DNA of 64,000 nucleotides from Metarhizium brunneum (GCF_013426205.1 NC_089423.1:3162001-3226000), one strand, 5' to 3'. Positions 1 through 12,600 are shown, counted from the stretch's first letter. Program-made: numbers and translations. The notes: generated by a model not told the origin, from the letters alone.

Positions 1-1821
1 TTCCCCCCTTTGGCGTTGTTAATTGGGTTTATTGGATACGGTATAGATGATTCTTGGATATACTTGTGAAGCGGGGAGAAGAGAAGAACAAAGAAGAGAG
101 AATACCATGGATTATCAGGAGAGTTTTTGTAATGTGATACCTGGGCTACCCTACGAAGCGCATTTTATGTCAAGTTGTGTTATGACGAGAGATGATGGGC
201 AGGAATTGGTTACAGTAGATTGAATGCTAGACTCCCCTTGTGAGGGCTGCTACAAATTTCTATATGTTGTCTTTTTAGACTTGGGGTGTGTTTTGGTTGA
301 TGTAGAAGTGGTGACGACGGGTTGTATATGCTCGACCCATATCGGCCGGAATGGATGGAGTCAATGGTAGAGTACACCAAAGCAGTTTAAAGTGCAATTA
401 AGGTTACTTGCCAAGAAACACCAGCCCAACTATAAAGTGCCGAGAGGCAAGTAAGTAAGTACCTTTGTTATAACCATGGCCCGATCTGCGACGTTTGGAC
501 GGTGGAGCTTGCCGACCAGACGACGCCATTGATGGTCTGTCTGGTGCTGCATGGAACGCAGTCGCATGAGGTCGAAACACGGACGACGCAAGACCAACTG
601 CATCAAGTGTGTTGCTTCTGTCAAAGGGCGGAGTTTTCCGTGCAGAGCACTACTGCTTGCTCCATCGATTAATCATTCGTCAGCGGGTGAGACGACCTGC
701 CTGGTCGCTTGGGATCCTAATCCAGCTGAGCTGTGCAGGTTGGCAGGGTCTGAGCTGCGACGCCAAAGAAGAAAAGAAGAGGGTAGCTGGTCCCTGGATG
801 CGGGTGCCAAGTTGCACAGCCATGATGGGGGAAGCGAAGGGTTGACAGGGGCGGCCGTCAGGGCTGGCACCTGGGGTGTTAGCAGTCTTGTTACTCGCCG
901 GCGGGGTTTGTGTGCGGGCCTTATCAGGTGTGCTACGGATCAAGGGACGAAACTGGCGGGGCCGTGGACGCTGGGATGCCGAGACGGTCCAGATATCTGC
1001 CGTTGACGTCACAATTTACAACAACTGGACTCCGTGCTAGTAGTAGTACTACTACTAGTCAAGGCTCAAGGGGGAGGGGCCCGTTGCTGACCGTTGCTTG
1101 AGCCAAGATGTTGATAAATACGGTTTGAGGACCCGGCTCTTCAACACCATTTGGCACATCGCGACACTTGTTGGAATCTGCTTTGGTTCTTTGGGATTTC
1201 TCTTCCATTTTTATACTTTTTTTTTTTTTTCGTTGTACAACTTGGTGCCACGGCGAATTGGTGAGTGAGCTTTCTGTTGCACGGGAGACTCTTCTGCCCC
1301 TCTGTCATGGACTCATGGCGTGTCTGGCGGCATCTCATTTGCTCCCCCGCTCCCTTCAATGTTGGGATTGGAGCTATTTCTTGATTTTTGATCACTTGGC
1401 CCGCGGCAGCCCTCGGCCGGTTTCTGGTGACCTAGGTCTGGACCATTGTCCGTTTCTTGGCTCGATTCTGGTGCTCCCTAGCCTCCCCCTTCTACCCCCC
1501 TTTCCAACATATATGAAGACGCCATTCTCCCCGCGAGTTCGGCAATTGCATCGTCATACTCGAGTACGGCGCTTGCAGGACCTACCACTAGCCATTTCAT
1601 TTCTCCCCCGTCACCACTTAGGCGCCAACCAAGCAACCTTGCATCGCGCCTCATTTTACTTCTCAAACTCGGTCGAGTCGCTGCTCACCGCTAACCCTTG
1701 TCCCGCTTCTGGGTATCCTAGCTTAATTTAACTCCACCCCCTCTCGAAGCTCTCTGAATCGGATTTCCGTTCTCCCTCGCCCGTTTCGAACTGTCACCGT
1801 TGTCTCCTAACCTGCGAAGCC
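1..1821. other. Intergenic left edge and SLM1 upstream region
   Basis: No coding region could be supported here. The first few hundred bases are AT-leaning and may be the 3' flank of a gene outside the window. From about 1200 onwards the sequence becomes pyrimidine-rich with a T tract near 1218-1230, which is typical of a fungal promoter and 5' leader. Leader introns are possible because CTAAC-like branch sites followed by AG occur (for example around 1690-1721), but they cannot be proven from sequence alone. A 22-bp palindrome is listed separately. Confidence 0.5.
1037..1058. repeat. 22-bp perfect palindrome of TAG/CTA units
   Basis: A perfect inverted repeat made of CTAGTAGTAG followed directly by its mirror CTACTACTAG, centred on GTAC. 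It lies about 760 bp upstream of the SLM1-type gene. Trinucleotide slippage is the simplest origin; a binding-site role is only conjecture. Confidence 0.8.
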
Positions 1822-3483
1822 ATGGCGTCTCCCATTTCTCCGGCTTCCACGACGTTGCCGTCGCGCGCTACTACGGGCTTGAGCGGGCATACTGAGGAGG
1901 CTGTCCCCGACTTTGATCCCAATACCGTAGGTGGGCTCTGTTGAGTGCGAAGCCGTTCTACCGGTTATTGGCGTTTGATGCAGAAATGGGCGACCGACTA
2001 ACCGGATAGTAGACTGCAGGACTGCTTGCCGAGCGTTTGCAGGCATGGAAGCATGCTTGCGGCTACCTTGAGGAATATGTGACTGCTATCGAGAAGATTC
2101 ACGGCCGCCAGGCCAAGGAGTACGAGAAGGCATTGAAGGTTCGACATGCCCCCCAGTGAGCGCTGATGCTTAGAGAACGTACCGGCTGACTCGCATTGGC
2201 AGACCATCTCCAACCCCCTTCGCGAGGGCCATCATTTTGACCAGAGCCTAGGGGGTATTGCAGGATTCTTCGAAAACATACGCTCCAACACACAGGCCCA
2301 AATCAATACCAACATTGAGACTGAGAAGAGTCTCAAGGGCTCTGTCTTACCCATCCTCGAGCGTCTTCACAAGGAAATCAAGCACAAGGCCAAGGAGCTC
2401 CATGGCGGTGCTCAGAGCAGTGCCAAAGAAGTCGAGAAGCTGCGCAATGTCACACAGAAGCAAATCGAGCTCCTCGGCCAGCAGACTGCCTCCTACGACT
2501 CTGCTGGTGGCAAGCTCCATGCCGGCGATGATCCTTATGTCATCCACCGAGGTGTGATGCACCGGTTGAGCAACCAGGTTGTTGCCGAGAACAACCACCA
2601 CAATGACCTGATTGCCGTCCAAAACAACTTCCAGACGTTTGAGGCACACGTCATCGAAGTCTTCCAGCAGGCCGTCGAGGCGTTTGTCCAACTTGCTGGA
2701 GGTCAAGGCGAGAAGACCCGCGCCCTGTATAACGACATGTTAGGCACTATTCAGTGTGTCCCCGTCAACTTTGAGTGGCAGAACTTTACGCAGCGTTGTT
2801 CCGATAGATTGGCCAACCCGAATGATCCGCCTCGTGCCGTGGATGCCATCCAGTTCCCTAACATGGACCACGCGGCGACCAAGCCCCTGATCGAGGGCTC
2901 CCTGGAGCGCAAGTCTCGCAACAAGCTGTCCTGGGGCTACTCGACGGGCTACTACGTCGTCACACCGGCCAAGTGGCTTCACGAGTTCAAGGATTCGGAC
3001 GACTCTCGCATAGATCCCAAGCCGGAGCTGTCTCTCTTTCTACCAGACGCAGTAATCGGTACCCCGAGCGGTGACAAGTTCAACGTAAAGGGTAAAGACA
3101 GAAGCGGCACCATGAGCTCCAAACTCACCGGCAGCACAGAACTCGCCTTCAAGGCCCATTCAGCCGCCGACGCGCAGAAATGGTTCCATGTCATCCAGCA
3201 AGTATGCGGAGCCACAGGCCCGGCTGAGCCAACGTCACCTACTCCCTCATCACCCGCCACAGCCTCGCCGGCGACCATCCCCCCATCCGTGGGAAAAGCC
3301 GGTGAGAAGGCCAACGACAAGGTCGAAACGAGCCCGGCCGTGGCTTCGCCTCAGGAGAGCAAGCCGGATGCTTTGGCTGCGACTACGACTGTAGAAGGTG
3401 GCCACAAGGCCCAAGAGGCTGGCGTGACTGGCGGTGAGGCCGTATCGAGTCCTTCTGACGAGAAGAAGCCAACAGTTGCATAG
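1822..3483 (+). CDS. SLM1: SLM1-type BAR/PH-domain protein
   Basis: Exons 1822-1926, 2013-2138 and 2203-3483 join in phase 0 to give 503 residues. Residues about 35-300 form a long helical, BAR/F-BAR-like region. Residues about 305-412 form a PH domain with the family signature GYYVVTPAKWLHEF and a closing Trp in AQKWFHVIQQ. A Pro/Ser/Thr-rich tail of about 90 residues follows. Slm1/Slm2 of yeast bind PI(4,5)P2 at the plasma membrane and are TORC2 substrates linking membrane stress to actin and sphingolipid control; the same role is inferred here. The start at 1822 sits in a good context (GCCATGGCG), and the first exon is Ser/Thr-rich as in relatives. The related Ask10/Rgc1 PH proteins are the main alternative, but they are usually much longer. 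Confidence 0.85.
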
Positions 3484-5128
3484 TGAGGCTGAGAAGGAAA
3501 GAAGAAACCGTTTGTGGGATTGCGGATGTTGTCTCATTTACGTACTTGGTGTGTGTGGTGGAGGGCCAAGGGGTAAAGGCGCAGCACTTGATGCTTGGGT
3601 ACGTGTAGTTGCACTTGGAGGGAGACTGGACGAATGAGAAACAATTGTACGCCATGGTACGCTTATCACGCTTATGAAGTTGGGCTGTTTTCACGTCATC
3701 GACACCGCTACTTAATTTACATAATGCAAACTGTTTTCAAACATGCTTGTGTCGGAGCAATATCGGCAACATGTCAAGGATGTCATTCCGTACAAGTGAG
3801 GTATGCGCCGAAGGGGTCCTGTCAGGCTCAAGGTCGAACTTGGGCAACTGCTTGATGTCTCTGTCACTGTTTCTCTCGCTCTTTTTCAGCCCCATGTACC
3901 AGAGTACCTTTGCCTTTGGCGCAGAGCAAGACCGGACGAAAACGACCCGAGCCATGCAACTGCGACTGCAACAGTAAGAGGTGTGGTGTATGGAGCAGCC
4001 AACAATGTCGCGCCACGAGGTATGGTGGTACCACGGGCGACAAGACAGTGAGCCGTGTGTCACTGCCACTGTTTGGAAGGAGGAGAAAATGGGCGCGTTG
4101 GTTTGCCGGCCTTTGCTGATTCAACTCGGTCCCGTGGCCCTTTGATGTCGATTGGGCCGGCGGTAGTTTGACGACGGTTCTTTGCTGAGGGCGTCACTGT
4201 CACTGCCACGAGGCGATCCAGGACTGCGTAACGCCTCAAGGGCGCTTGCTAATAGAACCGTTTTTGTCTGTGACGTTTGGTTTTGCCTGACAGTGCGAGG
4301 GTTTTCTCTTGCTGACCTGGGGTTCCGTTTGCTTACGGTACATGGATACCGGTACCTCGTTTTTTTTTTAAACTCCCCGTGAAACACTTGATGGCTACTT
4401 GGCCTTTTTTGCTACTTGTGTTGCGCGAGTTGTCCTCGTGCTTGGTTGGGTGCAGAGGTTTCTGATGGGGAGGTGATTGGGGTAAGCGCGTTGTGCGAAA
4501 AAAAAGCCATTTTGTCGCATATCACCGCGCTCAGAGTGTCTTTTGCTTCTTCACCGATATTTGGAGACGAATTGAGAAGGGGGGGATGAAGTTGAGGAAA
4601 AAAATACTGTGAAACTACCGGTATGAAAGAGGCTGTGTTTGGATGGCCTATGGGAAGCTGGAGTCTGGAGAAAATTGACGTTGATGTGACGCTCTGCATC
4701 ACTCGGTGGACGTCGGTCTGGGCGCGGAATGAGCACGATGGTGTCTCTGTGCAGAAGTAGGGGGCCCATTATGGCGGCCGGCCAGGCTTATGCCTCGCTT
4801 TCCCGCCCTACCGTGGCAGACCGGAGATGATGGCGATGGATGATAGATGGCGAGAAGGGAAAACATGGCAACGAGGGGGCTCATGTTCTTTTTGGTGTGT
4901 GAAATGAGGTGAGTGAGGGAGGAGGATGGCAGCCTTGGGCACAGATGCCAGGTGGTTTGATTTGATATAAATTCTGCTTTGGCCTCCTCTTTCTCGTTGG
5001 ATTTGGAGACTTGACCAACAACAGACAGCTCTTTTGCTCTCCTTTTCCCACTTTGCTCTCGTCGTTGGACACTTTTGCCAGATTATCCTTGCCGTCGTTG
5101 CCACCAGTTGTCAGCGCTTCTGTTTACG
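3484..5128. other. Intergenic spacer between SLM1 and Clr5-domain genes
   Basis: About 1.6 kb with no supportable gene. It should contain the 3' UTR of the SLM1-type gene and the promoter and leader of the Clr5-domain gene. No repeats beyond short homopolymer tracts were seen. Confidence 0.6.
4966..4972 (+). promoter_or_regulatory. TATA-like box of the Clr5-domain gene
   Basis: TATAAAT lies about 160 bp upstream of the ATG at 5129. No ATG occurs between this box and the chosen start, so a transcript beginning just downstream would have an AUG-free leader. This supports both the box and the start codon. Confidence 0.5.
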
Positions 5129-5959
5129 ATGATTCCGCTTCCATGGAACCAGTACAAGGACATCATCATTAGTCTGTATGCGCGGCATACACTTGATGAA
5201 GTGGTCATCATGATGGATGACAACTACCACTTCAAGGCCAAGTACGTTTGAACCACTACACCATCCGGGCTGAGATGGAGATGGCATGTTTCAAATCACG
5301 GGGGTACTTGTGTATGAGGGAAGGAACATGTTGGACAATCGCGCATATATCAGAAGCTAACCCGTCGAATTTTGGCTGTGTATAGTGCTCGAACATATCA
5401 AAAAAAGTTCGAAGAATGGGGTGTGGGCAAACGGATGAACAGTCGCAGCCGTCAGCTCGCCATCATGCCGAACGGAGAATGTGTCTCGACCAACTCGCAT
5501 AGGGAGAGCGACTCTGACATGATGACTGCATCGGTTGACGTGGCAGCAGCATCTCCTTCTGTGTACACTGAACCGGGCAACCTTTACCCATATATGGAAG
5601 TGGCCTCTTATGCCCTTGATAGTGAACTTTATCAAGGCGGACAGGGACAGTATGGTTATGCAATGAATATGTCTGACACCGCACAGTTTGATGTATCTCA
5701 ACTGCTTCTGTCTCAGATTGCAGAGGAGCACTATCCCTCGACCACCACTGACCAGGCTGGGGGGACCTTTGCCTCGCTTCCTCAGGCAGAGTCCGAGGTT
5801 CAGTCTGCAGGCTACGAGCCACCTTCCACTGCTGCCGCTTATCAGCAGGTTGGCCTCTGGCCTGACAATCAGTCACCACGACCCGAGAGCATTCTTCGGT
5901 CTCATCGTTGGAGCAGAAGCCACCACCGCAGTTCCAGGTCCAACAGGTCCCGAGACTGA
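5129..5959 (+). CDS. Clr5-domain protein
   Basis: Exons 5129-5241 and 5386-5959 join in phase 2, with branch site GCTAAC and acceptor TATAG, to give 228 residues. Residues about 5-52 match the fungal Clr5 domain: an N-terminal WNQYKDIIISLYARHTLDEV helix, then the RTYQKKFEEWGVGK motif, split by the intron at the position where the domain reads FKANARTY. The rest is low complexity and acidic, with many Ser, Gln and Tyr, and ends in an Arg/Ser-rich tail (WSRSHHRSSRSNRSRD). The domain is named after fission-yeast Clr5, a silencing factor. Most members are uncharacterised, so a nuclear, DNA- or chromatin-associated role is inference only. No partner gene is adjacent. Confidence 0.75.
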
Positions 5960-7875
5960 AGGAATACTTAGTCGTCCGTGAAAGTGGCAGCCCACGAGCA
6001 GAGGGGCGGGCGGGGGTATGCTGGGGTAGAAGACGGGATAAGTTGACAAGCATTTTGAAACCAATAGCACTCTACCATCAACACTTGTTCAACTTGTTTG
6101 GTGCATTTGGGGGGGTACCGTGTCTGAAGGATGTGACATACAAACATTCACTCAAAGGGAGAGGGCCAGAGATGTAGAGTCATAAAGCATTCGTTATCAT
6201 AAACTAGATAGATTCCTTCTTGCATATCATTCGTTATTCGCGCGGTTCCGCTGCCTTCCAGTTGCCTGCCTACTTAGGCAAGTTCCCTGTTTACTTCATT
6301 ACTCCTAGTAACGGTTAGCCCATGTTTACATGGCTGTGTTTGAACCAAAATGAGTGCCAAGTTGGAAGGATTTCAGTGGAAGGTGCCTTGTCACAGGCGT
6401 TGTCATCAATGCATATGGCTAAGTTGACCGTCGTGATATTGTAGCATCATATAAATAGAGGGATGGAAGTCAAACAATAACAACTTACTTTGTGGTCAAA
6501 GCTTCAGTCTCACTCATCTTTTGCATGTCAGCGAAACATTCTACGCCCAAGATTGTATTATAAGATGAAGAGATCAAAGCAGTCAGAAAAAGATGCGGAT
6601 GATTTGTCGTCGCAGCCGAAGCTCAGACATATGCTTGTCATGTTCATTCGCGTTCATCAGGCTGAGGATGAAGAGGCACCGCACGCGCGATTGGAGGCAA
6701 TACTGACCACTAAAGATACTTTCATATGTTAGTATGGGCATCCACTATAATGCAACGTGTAAATAATATACGAGGTATATCAGGAAAGCATGAATGGTAA
6801 AAAGAATATGGTGTCTGCATCGAAAACTCGAATAAGACTCGTCATCTGTTTCATCATAAAAGGAGGTTATGTGTAGGTGCGGTGTTGGTAGCTTACCTTC
6901 AAGCTCAATTCAACAGAAGCATCTAACAACGACACGTAACCTAGTAGACACTATGAAGGAATTAGTCCGTCTGACTCGACCGACAAGACAAAAGCAGGTG
7001 TGAAGGTGCCGGGTCAGTGGGCGAGGTTTTCTAGGCCTGCCGCAAAGTGGCTTTTCTAGCTCATGAGTTTTTTTCGGAGCCCAGTGCCGCTTCATCATAG
7101 AAGGCTGATGCAGTGTGTTGTGCGTATAATTGTGCATACCTTGTCTAAAGTTCTTAAAGCCAGTTAGCAATTGCCTCATCCATCTGTGCAACATAAACAG
7201 AGCATTGTATGGAACAATCAGAAATAGCCATTTTATATCTTCAATGAGAGATCTCAGCCGGTAATTTCCAGCGTATATTTATAACGAATTGATCATCAGG
7301 AACCGAAATATCACAACCACAATGTAACGTACCAATTATTAGAAGCGACGACAGTCCGTCTACCCGTGGTCCCGACATCCACTTGGAGACGGATGAACCT
7401 AGAGATGAATGTTAGCAACAATGCTCGCTCCGTCAGTTGTGCGCTTGTTGAAATCTTGACAGCTGTAAGATAGCTTCTGTCAGACTGACGTGTAAAAAAT
7501 TGAGTTTTCATTCCAAATGGTCAAAGACTCTAGTTTGCGGTTTATGTTTGTCATCAGGAAGTAAACACGAGGGGCTGTGCAAGCTGGTTTGCCAAACTTA
7601 CCATTTGCTCTGGGTGCAGAATGTGTTGAAGAGATAAAAGAAAGGTTGGGAAGAAAAAAAAGCTGCGCGAACAAAAATGACTTTATTGTGGAGATGGCGG
7701 TGGAGTGGGTAGCTTTGGCTAACGTAAGCAGATCACGGGGTTTCGTGTCAGGACCGTGACAGAACAGGGGTTCTCTACAGAGCGTAAATTCAAGAGGCAA
7801 CTTTTTGGCTCCGAGAGCCATTCTTTTCACACTCCTCATTGTTGCTACAGATGTTGCTGCTGTTGATCTTTCATC
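5960..7875. other. AT-rich intergenic region upstream of Fpg gene
   Basis: About 1.9 kb, clearly more AT-rich than the flanking genes. Short open frames (for example 6490-6732 +) show no recognisable domain or convincing splice structure. I see no repeat family or transposon remnant. Confidence 0.5.
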
Positions 7876-9206
7876 ATGCCTGAGATTGCAGAAGGTTAGT
7901 AAACTGTGTCGTCTTATGCAGGAAGTATTATTGACAACGACCTTAGTTGCTCGTATTGTGCACTTCCTTCGCCTCCATCTGGTTGGCAGGAAGATTGCAA
8001 GCGCGTCAGCGATTGATGACAGCAATGTTTTTGGCAAAGTTGGAACTACTGGAGCTGAAGTGGAAGCTGCATTAAAAGGAAAACAGGTAGATATCAATGA
8101 TTTCAATAATCCAGTAGCTCGCCACTAATGGCCCATGTAGGTCGTCTCAGCTGGTAACCAGGGCAAATACTTCTGGTAAGCGAATCCAGCATGGCTAGCG
8201 ATGTGAGATATGGAACACTCACGATGCGTAGGATAACATTGGATAAACCGCCTCACTTGGTGATGCATTTTGGCATGACGGGTAAGGCGTAATGTCCGGC
8301 ATCGTTTACCTTCTGTGACTAATTGGAACAGGGTGGGTTCATATCAGAGGAGAAAAGACAGCATACACAAATTACTACAAAAAGATGAAGGATAGCGAGC
8401 TCACAACTTGGCCACCGAAATTCTGGAAGTTCCACCTCAAAACAGAAGGCAAACCAGAAGTGGAGGTAGCTTTCACCGACGCCCGTCGATTTGGTCGAGT
8501 TCGCCTGGTTGATTGCCCCGGTGCGGATATCCGAAAGCACACTCCTCTTAAAGAGAACGGACCGGACCCGGTCATTGATACTGATAGATTCACTGAAGAG
8601 TACTTGCGTGGCAAGATGCAGGCCCGTCATGTCCCAGTTAAAGCTCTCCTGTTAGACCAAGCCATGATCAGTGGCATCGGCAACTGGGTGGCCGACGAGA
8701 CTCTTTATCAAGCTAAACTTCACCCGGAACAGTACAGCGATAGTTTTAGCGACTCTGAAATCAAGAAGCTATACGAATGCATTCGATATGTTTGCCAGAC
8801 GGCGGTAGACAAGCTCGGAGACTCGGACCAGTTCCCAGAACATTGGCTGTTCAATCACCGCTGGGGGAAAGGAGGCAAGGGATCGTCGAGTAAACTACCC
8901 AATGGCGAGAAATTGGCGTTTATTACGGTTGGTGGCCGGACGAGCTGCTATGCGCCAGAAGTACAGAAGAAGACTGGTCAAGTTGTACCTGGAGCAAAAG
9001 CTCAACCAATCAAAGATGAATCAGACGAGGAGATGTTGCCTGCAAAGAACCCTCGCAAAAAGAAGCTTGAACAGGATGGAGTTGAGGGTGGCGAGCCGTT
9101 CACGAAGAAACAGAAGACTAGAGTTGTAAAGAAGGAAGAGGATGTGGTTAAGTCAGAGCCTGGTTTCCCTTCAGGGAGAAGGCGTTCCACTCGACTACGG
9201 AATTGA
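7876..9206 (+). CDS. Formamidopyrimidine-DNA glycosylase (Fpg/MutM/Nei family, zinc-less fungal type)
   Basis: Five exons (7876-7894, 7947-8086, 8141-8175, 8232-8281, 8332-9206) join in frame to give 372 residues. The enzyme removes oxidised purines such as 8-oxoguanine and FapyG and nicks the abasic site. The protein begins MPEIAEV: Pro2 is the Schiff-base nucleophile and Glu3 the catalytic acid. The N-domain motif LVMHFGMTGW and the H2TH motif QAMISGIGNWVADE are both clear. The bacterial C-terminal Cys4 zinc finger is absent; in its place is the FITVGGRTSCYAPEVQKKTG segment typical of plant and fungal zinc-less Fpg. A Lys-rich tail (PRKKKLEQ, KKQKTR) of about 90 residues probably includes nuclear localisation signals. 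The tiny first exon of 19 nt fixes the start. Confidence 0.92.
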
Positions 9207-9932
9207 ATTAAATGCATTGCTATTCATGGTATATCATGCCTCATAATACGCTAGGAGCATGGGATTACTTCTCTTTGACAATATTTGCACACCTTTCGCT
9301 TACTACGACAAGAATCTGGGCTGCTCGCTGTATCTCTAACTTCTTGCTCTGCTAGGTTGACCGTTTCGTCGAGGTATGCCCTGAACGCAGATACGATATC
9401 TCATTGTGGGATGCATGAGAAAAGCCTGGCAGTTTGTTATCCTTATCCTGTAGTTAAATTATTACGACTACGAAGCTAGCCCGCCTTTGGAAGCTAGATT
9501 TATATGTCAATATAACACAAGGAGCATGTTAAAGAAAAAAGGCTTATCAAGTCGCTTATAAGAGCTAATCTATCATCATCATTTCGCTATGTTCCGTTGC
9601 TATTCTCCAATCGATGATCATAATCCCAGCTACACACATAATAAACGAAAGCTGAGAGCCTCTCTCCAAGTATCGTGTTACGGAAATTGAAATAAGGGAT
9701 TGTGCAACAGTCGGGTTGATAATGCCCATCCAAGGCGTTGGCGCCCTGTCCCGCCCCGTTTCATATCGGCCGCCAAATGCGATAAAGCAGATAAACAGGA
9801 AGTTTTGCTTTGTTCCACTCTAGCAAATGAAACACCATCAATGCTTGGTGTTGGCTAATGGGTTAGCGTCTATTTGCAAGATGCTGTGATGATTTTGTGA
9901 CGTGGCCGCTCTACAGAGCCCACGTCGACCAG
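9207..9932. other. Convergent 3' spacer between Fpg and LOV genes
   Basis: About 730 bp of AT-rich sequence where two genes end tail to tail. It should hold both 3' UTRs. No gene or repeat was recognised. Confidence 0.6.
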
Positions 9933-10723
9933 TCAGCGATCTTTCTGTGATCCATCTTTGGGTGATGAATCATCTTCCAGTAACCCAACGGCATAGCGGT
10001 AGCCAGAACCATTTAATGTCACCGGTACAATACTGACGCGATTGATGAATCGGCGACCATCTTTTCGATAGTTTATAACGCGTAGCTTGATCTCCTGTTC
10101 GGCTTGAAGTGCGTGCCGCATTTTTGAGGCTGCGTGCTTGTCGCGCTTGGGCTTGCTCTTAGACGTGTCCCATGAGCTAGGGTGTGGCCGTTGGAGGAAT
10201 CGGCAATTTTTGCCGATAATCTCTGCTTGTGAATAGCCAGTGAGGTCACAGAATGCATCCGATGCGTACACGATAGGGTCGTCAGGCTCCTCAAGGTTAC
10301 AGAGCACGAGAGCCGCGGAGCAGTCGATCTTAAATTCAAATTGTGGGTTTGGTCGGTCTCTTAGGCTCGTCTAACGCTGGGTCAGTAACGACTTGGTTAC
10401 GAAATCTTCGAATAGGATCCTACCAATATGCCCATGATATCGAAGCCCGTCGCTGAATACAGGCCGGGATAGAAAACGGGATTTGACATGGCCTGCCACG
10501 GGCCTCTAGAAACACTGGATGGTCTCCCTGTGGCAGGAGGCAATGTTTCGGCTGGATAATGGTACTATGACGAAATCATTAAGTTAGCAAACAAATTATG
10601 CACTCGGAAACAAGCACCATAGAGCATCAATGCTGCCAACCACGGGGAAGATAAGGGTTTGTTATTTACATCCAAAGCTTTGGCTTCCCAGGGATTCATG
10701 ACGAGCTCGACATGTGAGGCCAT
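9933..10723 (-). CDS. VVD/ENV1: VIVID/ENVOY-type LOV-domain blue-light photoreceptor
   Basis: On the minus strand the exons are 10723-10670, 10564-10424 and 10370-9933, giving 210 residues, close to the length of Neurospora VVD and Trichoderma ENV1. The N-terminal cap has the family pieces MNPWEAKALDYHYPA and GLYSATGFDIMGIL, then RPNPQFEF. The LOV core carries GKNCRFLQ, where Cys121 is the expected photoadduct cysteine to FAD, and later the INYRKDGRRF and YRYAVGLL strands. VVD-type proteins adapt the White Collar complex to light by competing for its LOV domains; that role is inferred. The splice sites (gtaaat, gtagga; catag, gttag) all preserve frame. The gene ends tail to tail with the Fpg gene. 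Its upstream region is long (1.9 kb), which suits a strongly light-regulated gene, and contains CGATCC words at 11085 and 11938. Confidence 0.93.
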
Positions 10724-12600
10724 TTTGTAATGATGTAAAGTTGCGAAAGGGTTGTGAAAGAGAAGCAACATCGAACAACTCGAACTGGGAGCCCGGGGTG
10801 ACAGAGGTACTAGTTTAATACTAAGGCTAATACTCACTGGAACGCAAATATAGCCTCTTGAGACCGTCTTAGAGCCATGTGCCGACTTGTCCAAGTAATG
10901 ACAGAGGTCGGGGCTGTGTTACATCTCACAACGTTGAGCGAGGATCCACCACGAACTCGCGGAGGGCTTGGTCCGTAGGTGAAACCCAAGCTTGTCAAGT
11001 CAAGTGGAATGACCTCAGGCTTGGCAAGGCGGTCGACGGATGGAGAAGAATACTAGATTCATGTGCGGAAAGCTCCTTGGTGTCCGATCCAGAGTGACGG
11101 CAGGCCCGGTGTGTATCGCGGCAGCTGACACAGGAATTGAACCACGGAGTAAAGTCAATGCGTTACGCAACCACAACAGTGCCAGAAACGGGGACATGTT
11201 GGGGAGAGACATTGCTAATTCGCCTATCTCAGGTGGCGTTGGGTTAGGCTTGGGCGCTCTTTTCGACAACATGGAATTGTGATGGGTAATACACGATGCC
11301 AGATCTTCGTGGGCTACGGAGAAACGTGACGATCGAGAAGCGGAGTGGGCATTGCTAAATTGGTAGTAGCTGGCACCAATTGCTGGCCCACATCTGAGAC
11401 TTGGGCCGAAAAATAAATCGCAGGGCGATCTAACCAAGTCGCAAGCGAACGCAGTTAAGCCATTACCGAATCACACATCATGGTGGCGAGCAATCAGAAT
11501 GTCTGGTGAGTGTGGATCGGAGGAGGGAACATGGCAGTAACTGCAGTTCGCCGATTGCGCAGGGCGTTGGCTCGATACGTGGCCGATGCCAGCAATGTCT
11601 CTCGGCCTGATTCCACCCTTCTGCTCGATCATGTTGGTCTGTCGTACCATCCGAAGCCGAACCCGTTGTACGGGTATGGGTCGAGCTTTCGCACCTGCAT
11701 CATTGGGTTGTCCGTACAAAAAGACGTGACGACGGGCCGCAGGTCTCCATTCGCATGTGCAGCTTTTAGTGTGCTGTGACCTGGTCTCACGATCTGTGCT
11801 AATTTCTTTGATGCGGCGCCATCGAAGGGCGGATGATGCGGTTTTCCGAGATTTCGATATTGCATCACGCACGTCTCCACTCTGTCGTCAGACAAGAGTA
11901 TGGATAAACAATAGATGGGCCACGCGGAGTTTGAGACCGATCCTACGGTTGTAGACCAGAGGGCAAGCCGCAGAATGCTCCCTCATGACGGTGGTCATGG
12001 TTTTGCGAACAGTGCTCCGTCCTGGCTGACGGTGAATGCAATCCCAGTACATTGTAAGAACAGCTTGAGGGGATATTTTAGAGCAGCAGCCACGGTAAGG
12101 GCCATTGTGCATGACGTATGCACTGGAAAGCCGTGTTTGTCTGCTGATGTTTCAATCGGTATGCAGACGGATGAGACATGACGATGATTGGACCCGATGC
12201 CAAGCATGGCAAATGGACTTTGCCATGAGCTTCTTGATGATTCTCAGCGTGTGGTGCGGAGAACTCCATACTTTGTTGAGGAAACGAACGTGTCAAATTC
12301 GTTCAATGTTGTATCACGGCCAAATGGCCAAATGGGGGGAGCGGAGAGCGGAAGGAGCCTCTAGCGCATTCTTACCTTCTGTCAAGTGTGCCTGCCTCGG
12401 GTGGCGGGGTGGCATTCGGGTGCCCACCATCTGAGCTCTGGCCCACGCGTTCTGTCGCGTTCTTCCTTCAATGCACGCCAACGTTCATGGTGGCATGGTG
12501 GCATTCGCTTACTATCGAAATCACGGTAAATCAGAAATACCTTCGCCCCCGCGACACAAGAAAGCCTCTGGAACAGTTGATCTTCGATATCACATCTGCC
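10724..12600. other. Divergent intergenic region, LOV photoreceptor / NSE2
   Basis: About 1.9 kb between two divergent genes with no supportable coding region. Two CGATCC words (11085-11090 and 11938-11943) resemble half-sites of White Collar light-response elements, but such 6-mers are expected by chance and prove nothing. A tRNA-like stretch near 11120-11185 (minus strand) was tested and does not fold as a tRNA. Confidence 0.5.

Noticed and set aside
11120..11190. Possible tRNA on the minus strand: contains GGTTCAATTCC (B-box-like) and seven bases that can pair as an acceptor stem
   Set aside because: The T-stem pairs only two bases, no acceptable anticodon stem with a seven-base loop exists, and the A-box is poor. 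Chance or a very decayed copy.
11085..11943. CGATCC words as White Collar light-response elements of the photoreceptor gene
   Set aside because: Two 6-mers in 1.9 kb are near chance expectation and they are not paired; kept only as a note in the region entry.
12388..12600. In-frame extension upstream of NSE2
   Set aside because: The added residues are not family-like, and the ATG at 12601 matches the expected N-terminus.
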